Source: Bombyx mori (lineage: Eukaryota; Arthropoda; Insecta; Lepidoptera; Bombycidae). Taken from it: a stretch of 64,000 bases of DNA. Both the position numbers and the translations under genes were made by a program. This document shows positions 10,466 through 19,003 of the stretch, piece by piece; position 1 is the stretch's first letter, and each line of letters begins with the position of its first letter. The stretch covers positions 7,254,753-7,318,752 of the forward strand of contig NC_085135.1 in NCBI RefSeq assembly GCF_030269925.1, in the 5' to 3' direction. The notes under the pieces are model-generated. The model was given only the letters and a program-made list of their open reading frames with translations, had not been told where the DNA came from and searched no databases.

Positions 10466-11238
10466 ATGTGTGGACGAGCTCACAGCCCACCTTGTGTTAA
10501 GTGGTTACTGGAACCCATAGACATCCACAGCGTAAACGCACCACACAACTTGAGATAGAAGTTCTAAGGTCTCAGTATAGTTACAACCGCTGCCCCACCC
10601 TTCAAACCGAAATACACCACTGCTTCACGGCAGAAATAGGCAGGGTGATGGTACCCGTGCGGTCGATGGCACTATACGGAGCACCCGTCTGGTGCCACGT
10701 CCTTACCCACGAGAACGTCGCCGCGCTGCGACACCGGCAGCGCGCGATCGCAGTCAGAGTTATTCAATTATACCTCACAGTCTCCTACGAGGCGGCGCGC
10801 CCTAGCGCAAGTGCAGCCGGAGCGCGGGGGCTCCAATATCGGCAGTCCGTGCTGGAGGCGTGGTCTCGTCGTTTGGCGGACCCGTCGGCCGGCCTCCGTA
10901 CCGTCGAGGCGATCTGCCCGGTTCTCGCGGACTGGGTGGGCCGCGACCGCGGAAGTCTCACCTCCGGCTACCTGTGCAGACTCACAAGACATTTTACCAC
11001 CATGCAAACTTCTTACCGCAACAAATCTTACCAGCCACCACGCAAACTACAATTTTACGGGTTCCACCTCTCTTACACGATGTTACTCCCACACTGAGGA
11101 AGCCAACCGCGAACACTTGTCAAGCACGCACAAGCACGCACTTCACCGGAAAAACCTGCATCCGCCAGCGGAACCCGAACACCGCCGCATCGCCAGACAC
11201 GAACGCACCGGACGTCTTATCTTACAGGTCACGACGAC
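10466..11238 (-). mobile_element. Second Bm1-like SINE, split by an R1-like fragment
   Basis: The 10466-10656 part matches the 3' body of the first SINE (GTGGACGAGCTCACAGCCCA on the plus strand). The 10976-11238 part matches its 5' half, including a decayed tRNA-like head (GGACGTCTTATCTTACAGG, near 11212-11230). The two halves meet around GTGCGG, where about 320 bp of R1-like RT sequence lie. More diverged from Bm1 than the copy at 7286, so probably older. Confidence 0.75.
10657..10975 (+). pseudogene. R1-clade LINE RT fragment inside a SINE
   Basis: On the plus strand it codes the RT thumb and C-terminal part of the R1-like LINE: SMALYGAPVWCHVLTHENVA, VLEAWSRRLADPSAGLRTV, then VLADWVGRDRG. 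Relative to the copy at 22292-26166 it has an internal deletion after YEAAR. It has neither a 3' UTR nor a tail, so it did not arrive by ordinary LINE insertion. Confidence 0.8.
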
Positions 11239-11819
11239 TTCAGATGTGTCAATTTTTCTTCCCCACGGAAACTTGCTTGCTTTCTTGTTTGCTTGCTTGC
11301 TGGAGCCCGAAGTCATCGAACGTGTAGTGTTATTGGTATTGAATCGAGTAGATTCTAAAATTTCAGCGACAATTCACAGTCTCATGTCCTGGTTTACTGT
11401 ACTAGTGCCATGTAACTCTAGCAGTAGTCATTGGCTTAAAAACGATTCGTGTCGGAACTACCCACTCGTCATGACAGATCCATTATTGCGATCGAAGTTT
11501 CACTTGAGATTTGCACTTGCCTTAATTTCTTGCAATAGCTTGTTACGTGTTGTATTTCCGTTAGTAAATGCCATGTGATGAAGTCGACAGTCAAACTGGG
11601 CAACATGAGCCAGAACGTAAGATGTGACGATTTCTTCGTGGCTCAGATCTTCCATCGAGGTAACAGAGACGTTATTACACGACTTACGTATGCTGCATTC
11701 ACGCTCTTGTGGCGTACCACTACTAGTATTCTGATCTGCATCATGTTTTTTTTTGCTGTACTTCGAACATGTTCAAACACGTCACGCCAGTGAGAGTAGA
11801 GTCCTGATCTCACTTCTGA
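11239..11819. other. 5' internal region of the LTR element, no gene seen
   Basis: Between the second SINE and the right LTR. No motif is recognised in any frame. On the minus strand it should be the leader after the 5' LTR, but I cannot identify a convincing primer binding site next to 11820. Confidence 0.45.
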
Positions 11820-11924
11820 TGTAAGCTGTTGTTTACGAGTGGAACGACACGGCCGGCGCACCTAGCTTGTGTGAGTCACTCCTATTGCACGTGCTATATA
11901 ACATAAATATCGTTAACGCCGTCA
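11820..11924 (-). repeat. Deleted LTR copy (5' LTR) of the 7937-11924 element
   Basis: Begins TGTAAGCTGTTG and ends GCCGTCA. It equals the first bases of the left LTR joined directly to its last ~97 bp, so about 270 bp were lost. The break lies at AGCT, present on both sides of the deleted stretch, which suggests repair through microhomology. The TATA box was lost with it, so the element is probably silent. Confidence 0.75.
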
Positions 11925-12153
11925 AATACTTCCAGGAAAACAGTTTGTCAGCAGATGTACCACGAACACAGAAATAACAAAAAGAAACAAAACAAATAAA
12001 AACTTCCAAAAAAAAAACACTTGGTCGGCAGATGTACCACGAACACAGGCCGCGCGAACAATGGCCGGGCTAACAAAAGCCGGGCGAACAAAGGCCGGGC
12101 GATCAAGTGGTCGATGGGCACGTCCGCGCGTGACGGGTGCCTCTATCGGAATG
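11925..12153 (-). promoter_or_regulatory. J-family 5' UTR of copy B, distal part with terminal repeats
   Basis: Carries the second unit of the roughly 75-bp leader repeat (CAGATGTACCACGAACACAG occurs at about 11955 and 12025) and the shorter 14-16-bp repeats rich in CGGGCGAACAA at about 12050-12100. It ends at the family 5' terminus at 12153. Jockey-clade LINEs carry internal promoters at the 5' end, so this is the likely promoter region. Confidence 0.6.
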
Positions 12154-12684
12154 GCGTGCCGTTATACGTGGCATCCCTAAAGAGTTGGATGCCGAGCTCG
12201 TCAAGGCCGACCTTCTCGAACAAGGTCTACTGGTTAACTCCGTACACCGCATGCACACAGGCCGCGGAAGGGAGCCATATAATATGGTTCTCGTCGCCCT
12301 CCAGCCTACCCCCGAGGGTAAGCAAATATTCAACATCCGAACGGTCTGTAGCCTTTCCGGAATCGCAGTCGAAACCCCACACAAGAAAGGCACACCTAGC
12401 CAGTGCCATAACTGCCAATTATACGGGCATTCTTCCCGTAACTGTCACGCACGCCCCCGATGCGTCAAGTGCTTAGGCGATCACGCCACGGCCCTATGCA
12501 CTCGCGATCAAAAAACCGCGACGGAACCGCCTAGCTGCGTCCTGTGTCGAACACAGGGTCACCCCGCAAATTACCGCGGATACCCCTGAGCCCCGAAAAT
12601 AAATCGCCGCGTCGCCCGCCAAAACCGCGCCCGCCAAAAATTAAATACGTACGTCCTCCCCTCACTCCGCCGGTAATCAATGTA
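12154..12684 (+). pseudogene. J-family copy C, ORF1 remnant (5'-truncated, 3' deleted)
   Basis: Begins inside the conserved block (RGIPKELDAELVKADLLEQG) and continues through the knuckles CHNCQLYGHSSRNC, CVKCLGDHATALC and CVLCRTQGHPANYRG. A stop replaces the next codon (TGA at about 12588) and the region between the knuckles and the C-terminus is deleted: YVLPSLRR-coding sequence follows almost at once. It ends at the ORF1-ORF2 junction, where a Gypsy element starts; ORF2 of the same copy resumes at 17846. The left edge meets the 5' terminus of copy B. Confidence 0.8.
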
Positions 12685-12771
12685 TGTAGTGTGTAAGTCA
12701 GTTCAGTATAATTAAAGTCGTCGCACAGACAATACGTGTTTTAATCAACAACATCTAGGCCCCACACCTCA
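12685..12771 (+). repeat. 5' LTR (87 bp) and adjacent primer site
   Basis: TGTAGTGTGTAAG to CCACACCTCA. TGGTGACCCTG starts right after the final CA (12772), the position and TGG start expected of a primer binding site; I cannot assign the tRNA. Confidence 0.85.
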
Positions 12772-13035
12772 TGGTGACCCTGCCTTGCGCAATCACCTAG
12801 GTATCGGGTTTCGCGCCAGGTACCGGGCGACGGCGCGACGGACTAATACGCGAGATCAGCGAATTCCTGTGTGCCTCAGTGTACGAAGTTAATATTTTTG
12901 AATTATAAAAGTTTTAAAACAAAGAGAATGACGCCAACCACTGCACCGACAACGTCGTTTGAAGACGATCAACAGAAATTTTATATTAAAATTATATACA
13001 ATGGGCAACGGAAACAATAAGCAAGAGATAAAGAG
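12772..13035 (+). other. Leader of the 87-bp-LTR Gypsy element
   Basis: 264 bp between LTR and the first small ORF. It has the presumed primer site at its start and no coding signal. It probably holds packaging signals, but none can be recognised by eye. Confidence 0.45.
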
Positions 13036-13269
13036 GTGATTGTTGGAGAAAATACTATGATAGAGTCTCATATCGAGAGGAACAACATCATATTGCTGTT
13101 GGCCTTGGGAATAATAATACTTATGATTTTCGCTGTACTTATGAAAAAAGTACTGGACAAACAGAAGAAATGGATAGATAAAAGAATTAATACTGAGTTT
13201 ATAAGAAGAATGCGTATGCGGCTGTCCAAAAGGATCCATGGCGAAGGAGAAGGAGTTGAGGATGTGTAG
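13036..13269 (+). CDS. Small leader ORF of the Gypsy element, predicted single membrane span
   Basis: A 77-aa frame between the primer site and gag. After a short polar N-terminus (MIVGENTMIESHIERN) comes a strongly hydrophobic stretch (NIILLLALGIIILMIFAVLM, about residues 17-36). A basic tail follows (KKVLDKQKK, RRMRMRLSKR), ending in an acidic GEGEGVEDV. This pattern suits a small membrane protein with a cytoplasmic positive side. I do not recognise a family. Gypsy relatives of the 412/mdg1 type can carry small ORFs before gag, which is the nearest parallel. The start could also be the second ATG (MIESHI). Confidence 0.5.
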   Translation: MIVGENTMIESHIERNNIILLLALGIIILMIFAVLMKKVLDKQKKWIDKRINTEFIRRMRMRLSKRIHGEGEGVEDV

Positions 13270-13542
13270 TGCTTTTATTATTATAATTTTTTTTATTATC
13301 TTTTTTTTTTCTGTGAGCTATAAAGCTAAAAGTGCTATGGTTGTGTTTTGTGTGCTACTTACTACGATTCCAGAACAAGGTTCCGTCACGGTTTTTTTTA
13401 ATGAACTTTAAGTTTAGTTTATAATTAGTGCGTATATTTTAATCTCAATTAAAATTTATGGAAGAAAATGTAAAACAAATCTTACTCAAAAATTCTTACT
13501 TATAGTACTGAATCGAACTTAAAATATAATAATTTTGACAAA
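13270..13542 (+). other. A/T-rich spacer between the small ORF and gag
   Basis: T-rich runs follow the small ORF (TTTTTTTTATTATC, then TTTTTTTTTTC). No motif is recognised. Confidence 0.4.
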
Positions 13543-14459
13543 ATGGAAACCTTTGAGATAAGAACGGCAACATCATTAATTCCTATAATGGATGGTTCTG
13601 AAGAAATAACAGAAAAAATTATTGACACTACGGAATTATATTATAGTGATTGCTTAAAAAATAAAGATCAAGTAAAGTTACTAATATCTTTCGTGTTAAA
13701 AACCAGACTTACTAAATGTGCTAAGTTAAAATTAAAAAGTGAATATAATGATATAGAAAGTCTCGTAAAAGACATGAAATCTTATTTGCTTACAAAAAAA
13801 TCTGCAAATTCAATGCTTTCTCAAATAAATAACTTAAGTCAAAATAATATGTCTATTAGCGAATATGGAAATAAATTATCAGAATTATTCATAGGCCTGA
13901 CTATCGCACAAGCTGACGGTAACGAAAAAGCATGTGAAATACTAAGACCTATAAATGAAAAACTTGCAATCAAAAGATTTTCTGATGGGTTAAGAAATAG
14001 GCGATTAAGTACTATTATTTCAGCACGCACCACTATTTGGACCTAAAAGACGCGGTGCGAGCAGCGGAAGAGGAGGAGTTGGCTCAACCTTCATCATCTA
14101 GCAATATTTTCAACATGAGAGGTAGGTCAAATAACAGATATAATAACAGAGGAGGTCGAACTAATTATTACAAGAACAATTTTAGTCTCAAAAAACCATT
14201 CGGATATGGTAATTATGCCACAGTTAATAAATATAATAATTTTAAGCAAGAACATTTCAATAATAATTCTCGTGGTGGATATTACCGTGGAACAAGTAAT
14301 AACAGGGGAAATAATTATAATTATTCATCAACAAGATATTATCGTGGTAGAGGAAATCCTAGAAGTTTACAACATAGAATGTTTCCGGTTCAATTGTGTG
14401 GCAATACGGAAACACAAAAAGAAAAATTAGAAAATGAAAATCAGTTTTTTCGGTGTTAA
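13543..14459 (+). pseudogene. Gypsy gag (capsid-like plus basic N/R/G-rich region), one frame change
   Basis: Capsid-like coding runs from METFEIRTATS to ISARTTIW (13543-14040) and includes the helical segment SISEYGNKLSELF. The next part (LKDAVRAAEEEELAQPS onwards, 14037-14459) is in another frame, so one small indel separates them near 14040. The second part is rich in Asn, Arg, Gly and Tyr (NNRYNNRGGRTNYY, STRYYRGRGN) and has no CCHC knuckle at all. That basic, low-complexity region probably takes over RNA binding. The programmed-frameshift alternative is less likely because the break falls inside gag. Confidence 0.7.
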
Positions 14460-14930
14460 ATATTTTAATATTCTGACTTGTAATGAAAATGTTAGATACG
14501 CTCATTTTAATGTTAATAATAACAAATGTACATGGCTAGTAGATACTGGAGCATCGATTTCAGCAGTTACCAAGAGAGTATTAATGGAACAAATTCCACT
14601 ATTTAAAGACAACATCGAAATAAATGGTAGTGGGGGAAAACTCAATCTGAAGGATTTGTTTATTTATCTTTATATGATCAAAATGGAACTTGCTTTAATC
14701 ATAAATTTTATTGGTTTGATAAATTACCCTGTAAATCAGAAGGAATACTTGGGCTAGACTTTTTATCAAATTTTGATTCACATATTGACTTAGAAAATAA
14801 TATATTAAAATTACGTAATGTACATGAGTGTACCGTATCACTTTATACGACACCTACTATTTCTTTTAACTGTCTGACTGTACCTGCTAGGAGTGAATCA
14901 ATCCATTATATACAATTACAGAATAATAGA
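14434..14930 (+). pseudogene. Gypsy protease region, frame change inside
   Basis: The active site WLVDTGASISAV lies near 14534-14567, the D-T-G-A signature of retroelement aspartic proteases. The frame is lost near 14645-14655. The continuation, with GILGLDFLSNFDS (the second conserved protease block, about 14741-14780), lies in the frame of the downstream pol. The protease frame overlaps the end of gag by 26 bases, which is usual for a frameshifted gag-pol; the second frame change is damage. Confidence 0.7.
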
Positions 14931-17610
14931 TTGAACCATGATATCGTTGTTTTACCAAAACAACTACAAGAAAATTTGTACTTAGCAGCTTTAATAGTTA
15001 AACCTGTAGATAGTATTATACCGATTAAAATATTGAATACCGGTGAGGAACTAATTACTATACCAACTTTTCAGTCAGAAGTACATTCGTTAAATGAATA
15101 TCAAATCTGTCAATTTACTGCATGTAAGTCGAATGCAGATCGAGCTAGTACTTTGTTATCAGCCTTGAACTTAGATCATTTACACTTTACAGAACGGACG
15201 ACTATAGAAACCATTTGTTCCAAGTATAGCGATATATTTTATTTACCAGGAGATAAGCTTACAACTACTAATGCATACGAACATAACATTTATTTAAAAT
15301 CAAATGCCAATCCTATTTATACAAAACCATATAGATTACCTAATAGTCAAAAACCAGAAATAGGTAAACAAATTAAGCAATTGTTAAAAGACGATATTAT
15401 AGAAGAAACTCAAAGTGAATGGTCAAGTCCTATTTTACTTGTACCAAAAAAGTCCGACAATACTAATAAAAAGTGGAGATTAATTATTGATTACCGTAAA
15501 TTAAATGAAATTATTCAAGACAATAAATTCCCATTGCCTAATATAACAACATATAACATTTTAGAATCTCTTTCCGGTGCAGTTTATTTTAGTCATTTAG
15601 ACCTAAGACAGTCATATTACCAAGTGACCTTGAGTCCAGAGTCTAGAAAACTTACGGCATTTACAACTAATACGGGACAATACCAGATGAAAAGAATGCC
15701 AATGGGTCTTAAAACCAGCCCTAGTTCTTTTTCAAGAGCTATGACTATAGCTATGTCAGGATTAAACTATGAGAAATGTTTTATCTATCTTGATGATCTT
15801 GTAATTTTTGGACGAAATTTAGAAAGTCATAATAAAAATTTAATTAATGTTTTTGAAAGACTTCGAAAGGTAAATTTAAAATTAAATCCCAATAAATGTA
15901 ATTTTTTAAAACAAGAATTATTATATTTAGGTCATACAGTATCAGCAAAAGGAATTTTACCTGATAAAAACAAAATTAAAATAGTTGAGAATTACCCTAA
16001 GCCTAAAAATACAGATGAAGTAAAACGCTTTGTTGCATTTTGTAACTACTATAGAAAGTTTATTAAAAAATTTGCCGAGATAACTATTCCATTAAATAAT
16101 TTATGTCGTAAACAATATTGCCTAATGACTAGAGCACAAAAGAAAAAAATAAGCGACGTGGAGGATGATACAGAAACTCATATCAATAGCAATGACACGG
16201 ACAATCGGACTGATCACCCGAAAGTTGTGGAATTGTTGCGGATACCGAGTGACGCTGTCGAGATGGTTTTAGCAGAAGGAAAGGAAATCAGTAGATTAAA
16301 GAAACAAAATAATATAAATGTAGAAACCGAGTGTTTTGCATTTTCTCAAAGTAAGAAAACGTTATACATTAACCTTAATTTCAAAGCGCAATACACGCGA
16401 GCCGTTTTTGTGAAGAAATTAAGTCTATTTTGTAAAAACGTCGACGTAGATAAAATATGTATAATAAAAGGAAATAATAACGCGTTATTTATTAAAGACT
16501 TAGTAGACGAGATTAAAAATGACGAAATGTGGACCGGTCCACGCATTTGTATTTTGCGAGGTGTTGAAAGAATTAATGACGAAAATGATAAAAGGTTTAT
16601 TATTAATGACTATCATTTACTGCCCACAAGTGGTCATGCTGGTGTGCGCAGAAGGATTAATAACATAAAGAGGAAATATTACTGGCCAGAAATGGAGAAA
16701 GATGTTAGAGAATTTGTAAGTAAATGCGATAAATGTCAATTTTCAAAGCATTCAAGAAATACTAAGGAGCCTATGGTAATAACAACCACAGCTTCGTATG
16801 CTTTTGAAAAAGTTTTCTTAGATTTAGTTGGTCCATTGGATAAAGATATAGATAATAATAGTTATATACTTACATTACAGTGCGAATTAACTAAATTCGT
16901 TGAGGCATACCCTCTTCAAAATAAGGAAACTGTAACCGTAGCTAGAGCATTTGTTAACAATTTTATTTTAAGGTTCGGAATACCGAAACAGATAGCCACT
17001 GACAAAGGAACAGAGTTCATGTCATCTACTATGACAGAAGTCTGTACTCTTTTGGGGATTGAAAAATTAAATTCAACTTCATACCATCATGAATCAATAG
17101 GTTCTCTTGAGAATGCACACAAACATTTAGGTGCATATCTGAGAATACAATGTAACCAATTTTCTGAAACTTGGAGCCACTGGCTTCCATTCTGGTGTTT
17201 TGCTTTTAATAACACTGTACATTCTTCTACAAAATATGCTCCATATGAGTTAGTTTTTGGGAAACCTTGTGAAATTCCGAGTAGAATAAGTAAAAACGTT
17301 GAACCTTTGTATAATCCAGATAACTATAGTTTAGAATTAAGGTATCGTTTGCAAGTTGCACAGAGAGACGCTAGAAATAATTTGTTACAAAATAAACAAG
17401 TAAGAAAATGTACTTATGACAAAAATAAAAATCAGGTATTATATAAGAAAAATGATTTAATATTGTTGAAAAATGAACCTGCAACAAAGTTAGATATATC
17501 GGCCCATTTACTGTAATTGAAGATTTAGAACCTAATGTAAAAATTATGAAAAACAATAAGATAGAAGTTGTGCATAAAAATAGAACCAAGCTGTTTAAAG
17601 ATAATGTTTA
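14931..17610 (+). pseudogene. Gypsy pol: RT and integrase in one frame, RNase H missing
   Basis: An 861-aa frame (to 17516). RT comes first: WRLIIDYRKLNEI, FSHLDLRQSYYQV, then the catalytic YLDDLVIFG near residue 285 and LGHTVSAKGI. After LNNLCRK (about residue 392) the frame jumps straight to LMTRAQKKK, a motif that follows RNase H in relatives, including the decayed copy at 1500-1720. RNase H and its usual ~120-150 residues are absent without loss of frame. Integrase has the zinc H2C2 segment (HLLPTSGHAGVRR ... CDKCQ, residues 560-603) and a D-D-E core (FLDLVG, TDKGTEF, SIGSLENAH). A frame change near 17500 moves the last ~35 codons (to 17610) out of frame. Confidence 0.85.
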
Positions 17611-17758
17611 ATATGTTTAGCATTAATTGAATTTTAGCATTAAGATTTAAGAGTAATCACTATGTACTACTATAATATGTTTTTCTTAAGATGATTTATG
17701 TAAAAAAAAAAAAAAATGTTTAGATTTTTTTTTTCTTTTTTTTCTTGTACCCCTGTGG
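17611..17758 (+). other. 3' non-coding region of the Gypsy element
   Basis: A/T-rich, with poly-A (17702-17715) and poly-T tracts. The bases just before the 3' LTR (CTTGTACCCCTGTGG) do not look like a normal polypurine tract, so the plus-strand primer is unclear. Confidence 0.4.
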
Positions 17759-17845
17759 TGTAGTGTGTAAGTCAGTTCAGTATAATTAAAGTCGTCGCAC
17801 AGACAATACGTGTTTTAATCAACAACATCTAGGCCCCACACCTCA
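17759..17845 (+). repeat. 3' LTR (87 bp)
   Basis: Identical to 12685-12771 by direct reading. J-family ORF2 sequence (GCGTATATAAGTAG) resumes at 17846. Confidence 0.85.
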
Positions 17846-18681
17846 GCGTATATAAGTAGAATAAAGCTCCTATCCGTAACGATAGGATTTTTTAACGCTT
17901 ACGGTCTCGCAAATCAACGTGATCAGGTTTCTGACTTTTTGCGTGACCATCAAATTGATATATTTTAGGTGCAGGAGACCCTACTTAAGCCCGCGCGCCG
18001 TGACCCTAAAATCGCGAACTATAACATGGTCAGGAACGACAGGCTCTCTGCTCGTGTTGGTGGTACCGTCATTTACTATAGAAGAGCCCTGCATTGCGTC
18101 CCGCTCGATCCTCCCGCGCTCGCTAATATCGAAGCATCAGTGTGCCGAATCTCACTGACGGGACACGCGCCGATCGTTATCGCGTCCGTTTATCTTCCAC
18201 CGGATAAGATCGTTCTAAGCAGTGATATCGAGGCGCTGCTCGGCATGGGAAGCTCTGTCATTCTGGCGGGCGACCTAAATTGTAAACACATCAGGTGGAA
18301 CTCACACACCACAACCCCGAATGGCAGGCGGCTTGACGCGTTAGTTGATGATCTCGCCTTCGATATCGTCGCTCCGCTAACCCCGACTCACTACCCGCTA
18401 AATATCGCGCTTCGCCCGGATATACTCGACATAGCGTTATTAAAAAACGTAACTCTGCGCTTACACTCGATCGAAGTAGTTTCAGAGTTAGATTCAGACC
18501 ACCGTCCCGTCGTTATGAAGCTCGGTCGCGCTCCCGAATCCTGTTCCCGTCACGAGGACTGTGGTGGATTGGCACACGCTGGGCATCAGTCTGGCTGAAT
18601 CTGATCCACCATCGCTCCCGTTTAGCCCGGACTCTGCCCCGTCTCCTCAGGATACCGCTGAAGCCATAGACATCTTAACGT

Positions 18682-18900
18682 GATCTTCTCAGTGTGTCGC
18701 GTGTCGCGATTCCGATCCGGTAGTAGATTCATTCGCGAAGCAATTGCTCTTGAGTTGTTAGGTCTCCTTCGGAGGCACTCGGGCAGCTGTTAGCAAATCT
18801 CACCCCTCCTGGCTGAGCCTTTGCTCGCCCACCTGTCCTGGTGAAACTGGAAAGGCCTTCGGGCCACCAGTAATCTCTCAATCATAAAAAAAAAAAAAAA
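18682..18900 (+). mobile_element. 5'-truncated J-family 3' UTR insertion with 11-bp target duplication
   Basis: About 200 bp of the family 3' UTR (starting GATCTTCTCAG, ending CTCTCAATCAT) plus a poly(A) of 15. CATCTTAACGT is present immediately on both sides (18671-18681 and 18901-18911), so this is a textbook target-primed insertion into ORF2 of copy C. The donor was a member of the same family. Confidence 0.92.
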
Positions 18901-18975
18901 CATCTTAACGTCACACATCACCTCGACATTAGATAGGTCATCGAAACAAGTTGTAGCGGAGGACTTCCTTCAGGA

Positions 18976-19003
18976 AATTTGAAGCGGTTCACCGCTTCAA
19001 ATT
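18976..19003. repeat. Perfect 13-bp inverted repeat with a 2-base loop
   Basis: AATTTGAAGCGGT and its complement ACCGCTTCAAATT face each other across TC. The right arm is normal ORF2 sequence (LHRFKL codons); the left arm is an extra inverted copy. It is absent from the other copies. Confidence 0.85.

Larger units (their letters stand above)
7937..11924 (-). mobile_element. LTR retrotransposon (Gypsy-like), internally deleted, in the 5' UTR of copy B
   Basis: Both ends are LTRs with TG...CA termini. The left LTR is 7937-8310 and the right is a deleted version at 11820-11924. The flanks are AATA at 7933-7936 and AATA at 11925-11928, and the J-family 5' UTR rejoins perfectly if the element and one AATA are removed. 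Orientation is minus: on that strand the left LTR has a TATAAAAAGG box (near 8160-8171) and gag coding lies on the minus strand. Only a gag part and a scrap of integrase remain inside, together with a nested SINE; protease, RT and RNase H are not visible. It is non-autonomous. Confidence 0.8.
2563..12153 (-). mobile_element. J-family LINE copy B, complete but split by a SINE and an LTR element
   Basis: On the minus strand the order is 5' UTR, ORF1, ORF2, 3' UTR. The 5' terminus (complement of ATCGGAATG at 12153) matches the end of copies E, G, H, I and J. The 3' UTR runs to GATTGAAAG (plus strand) at 2563 but has no poly(A)/poly(T) tract, unlike the other copies. Two later insertions split it: a SINE in codon 4-5 of ORF1 and an LTR element in the 5' UTR, the latter framed by an AATA duplication. 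ORF2 is open throughout, so this is one of the best preserved copies here. Confidence 0.85.
12685..17845 (+). mobile_element. Gypsy-type LTR retrotransposon with 87-bp LTRs, inserted at the ORF2 start of copy C
   Basis: Identical 87-bp direct repeats at both ends (TGTAGTGTGTAAG...CACCTCA) enclose leader, small ORF, gag, protease, RT and integrase in the usual Gypsy order. Removing it rejoins a J-family ORF1-ORF2 junction. The left flank ends ...CAATGTA and the right flank begins GCGTATATAAG, so no clean duplication is seen; GCGTA with a small loss on the left is possible. LTRs this short are known in the silkworm element mag. Identical LTRs point to a recent insertion, yet gag-pol shows several frame changes and lacks RNase H. 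Confidence 0.9.

Noticed and set aside
11925..12200. 5' inversion by twin priming at 12153 (antisense leader followed by sense ORF1)
   Set aside because: The leader belongs to copy B: it continues at 7936 once the LTR element with its AATA duplication is removed. Two separate elements meet here.
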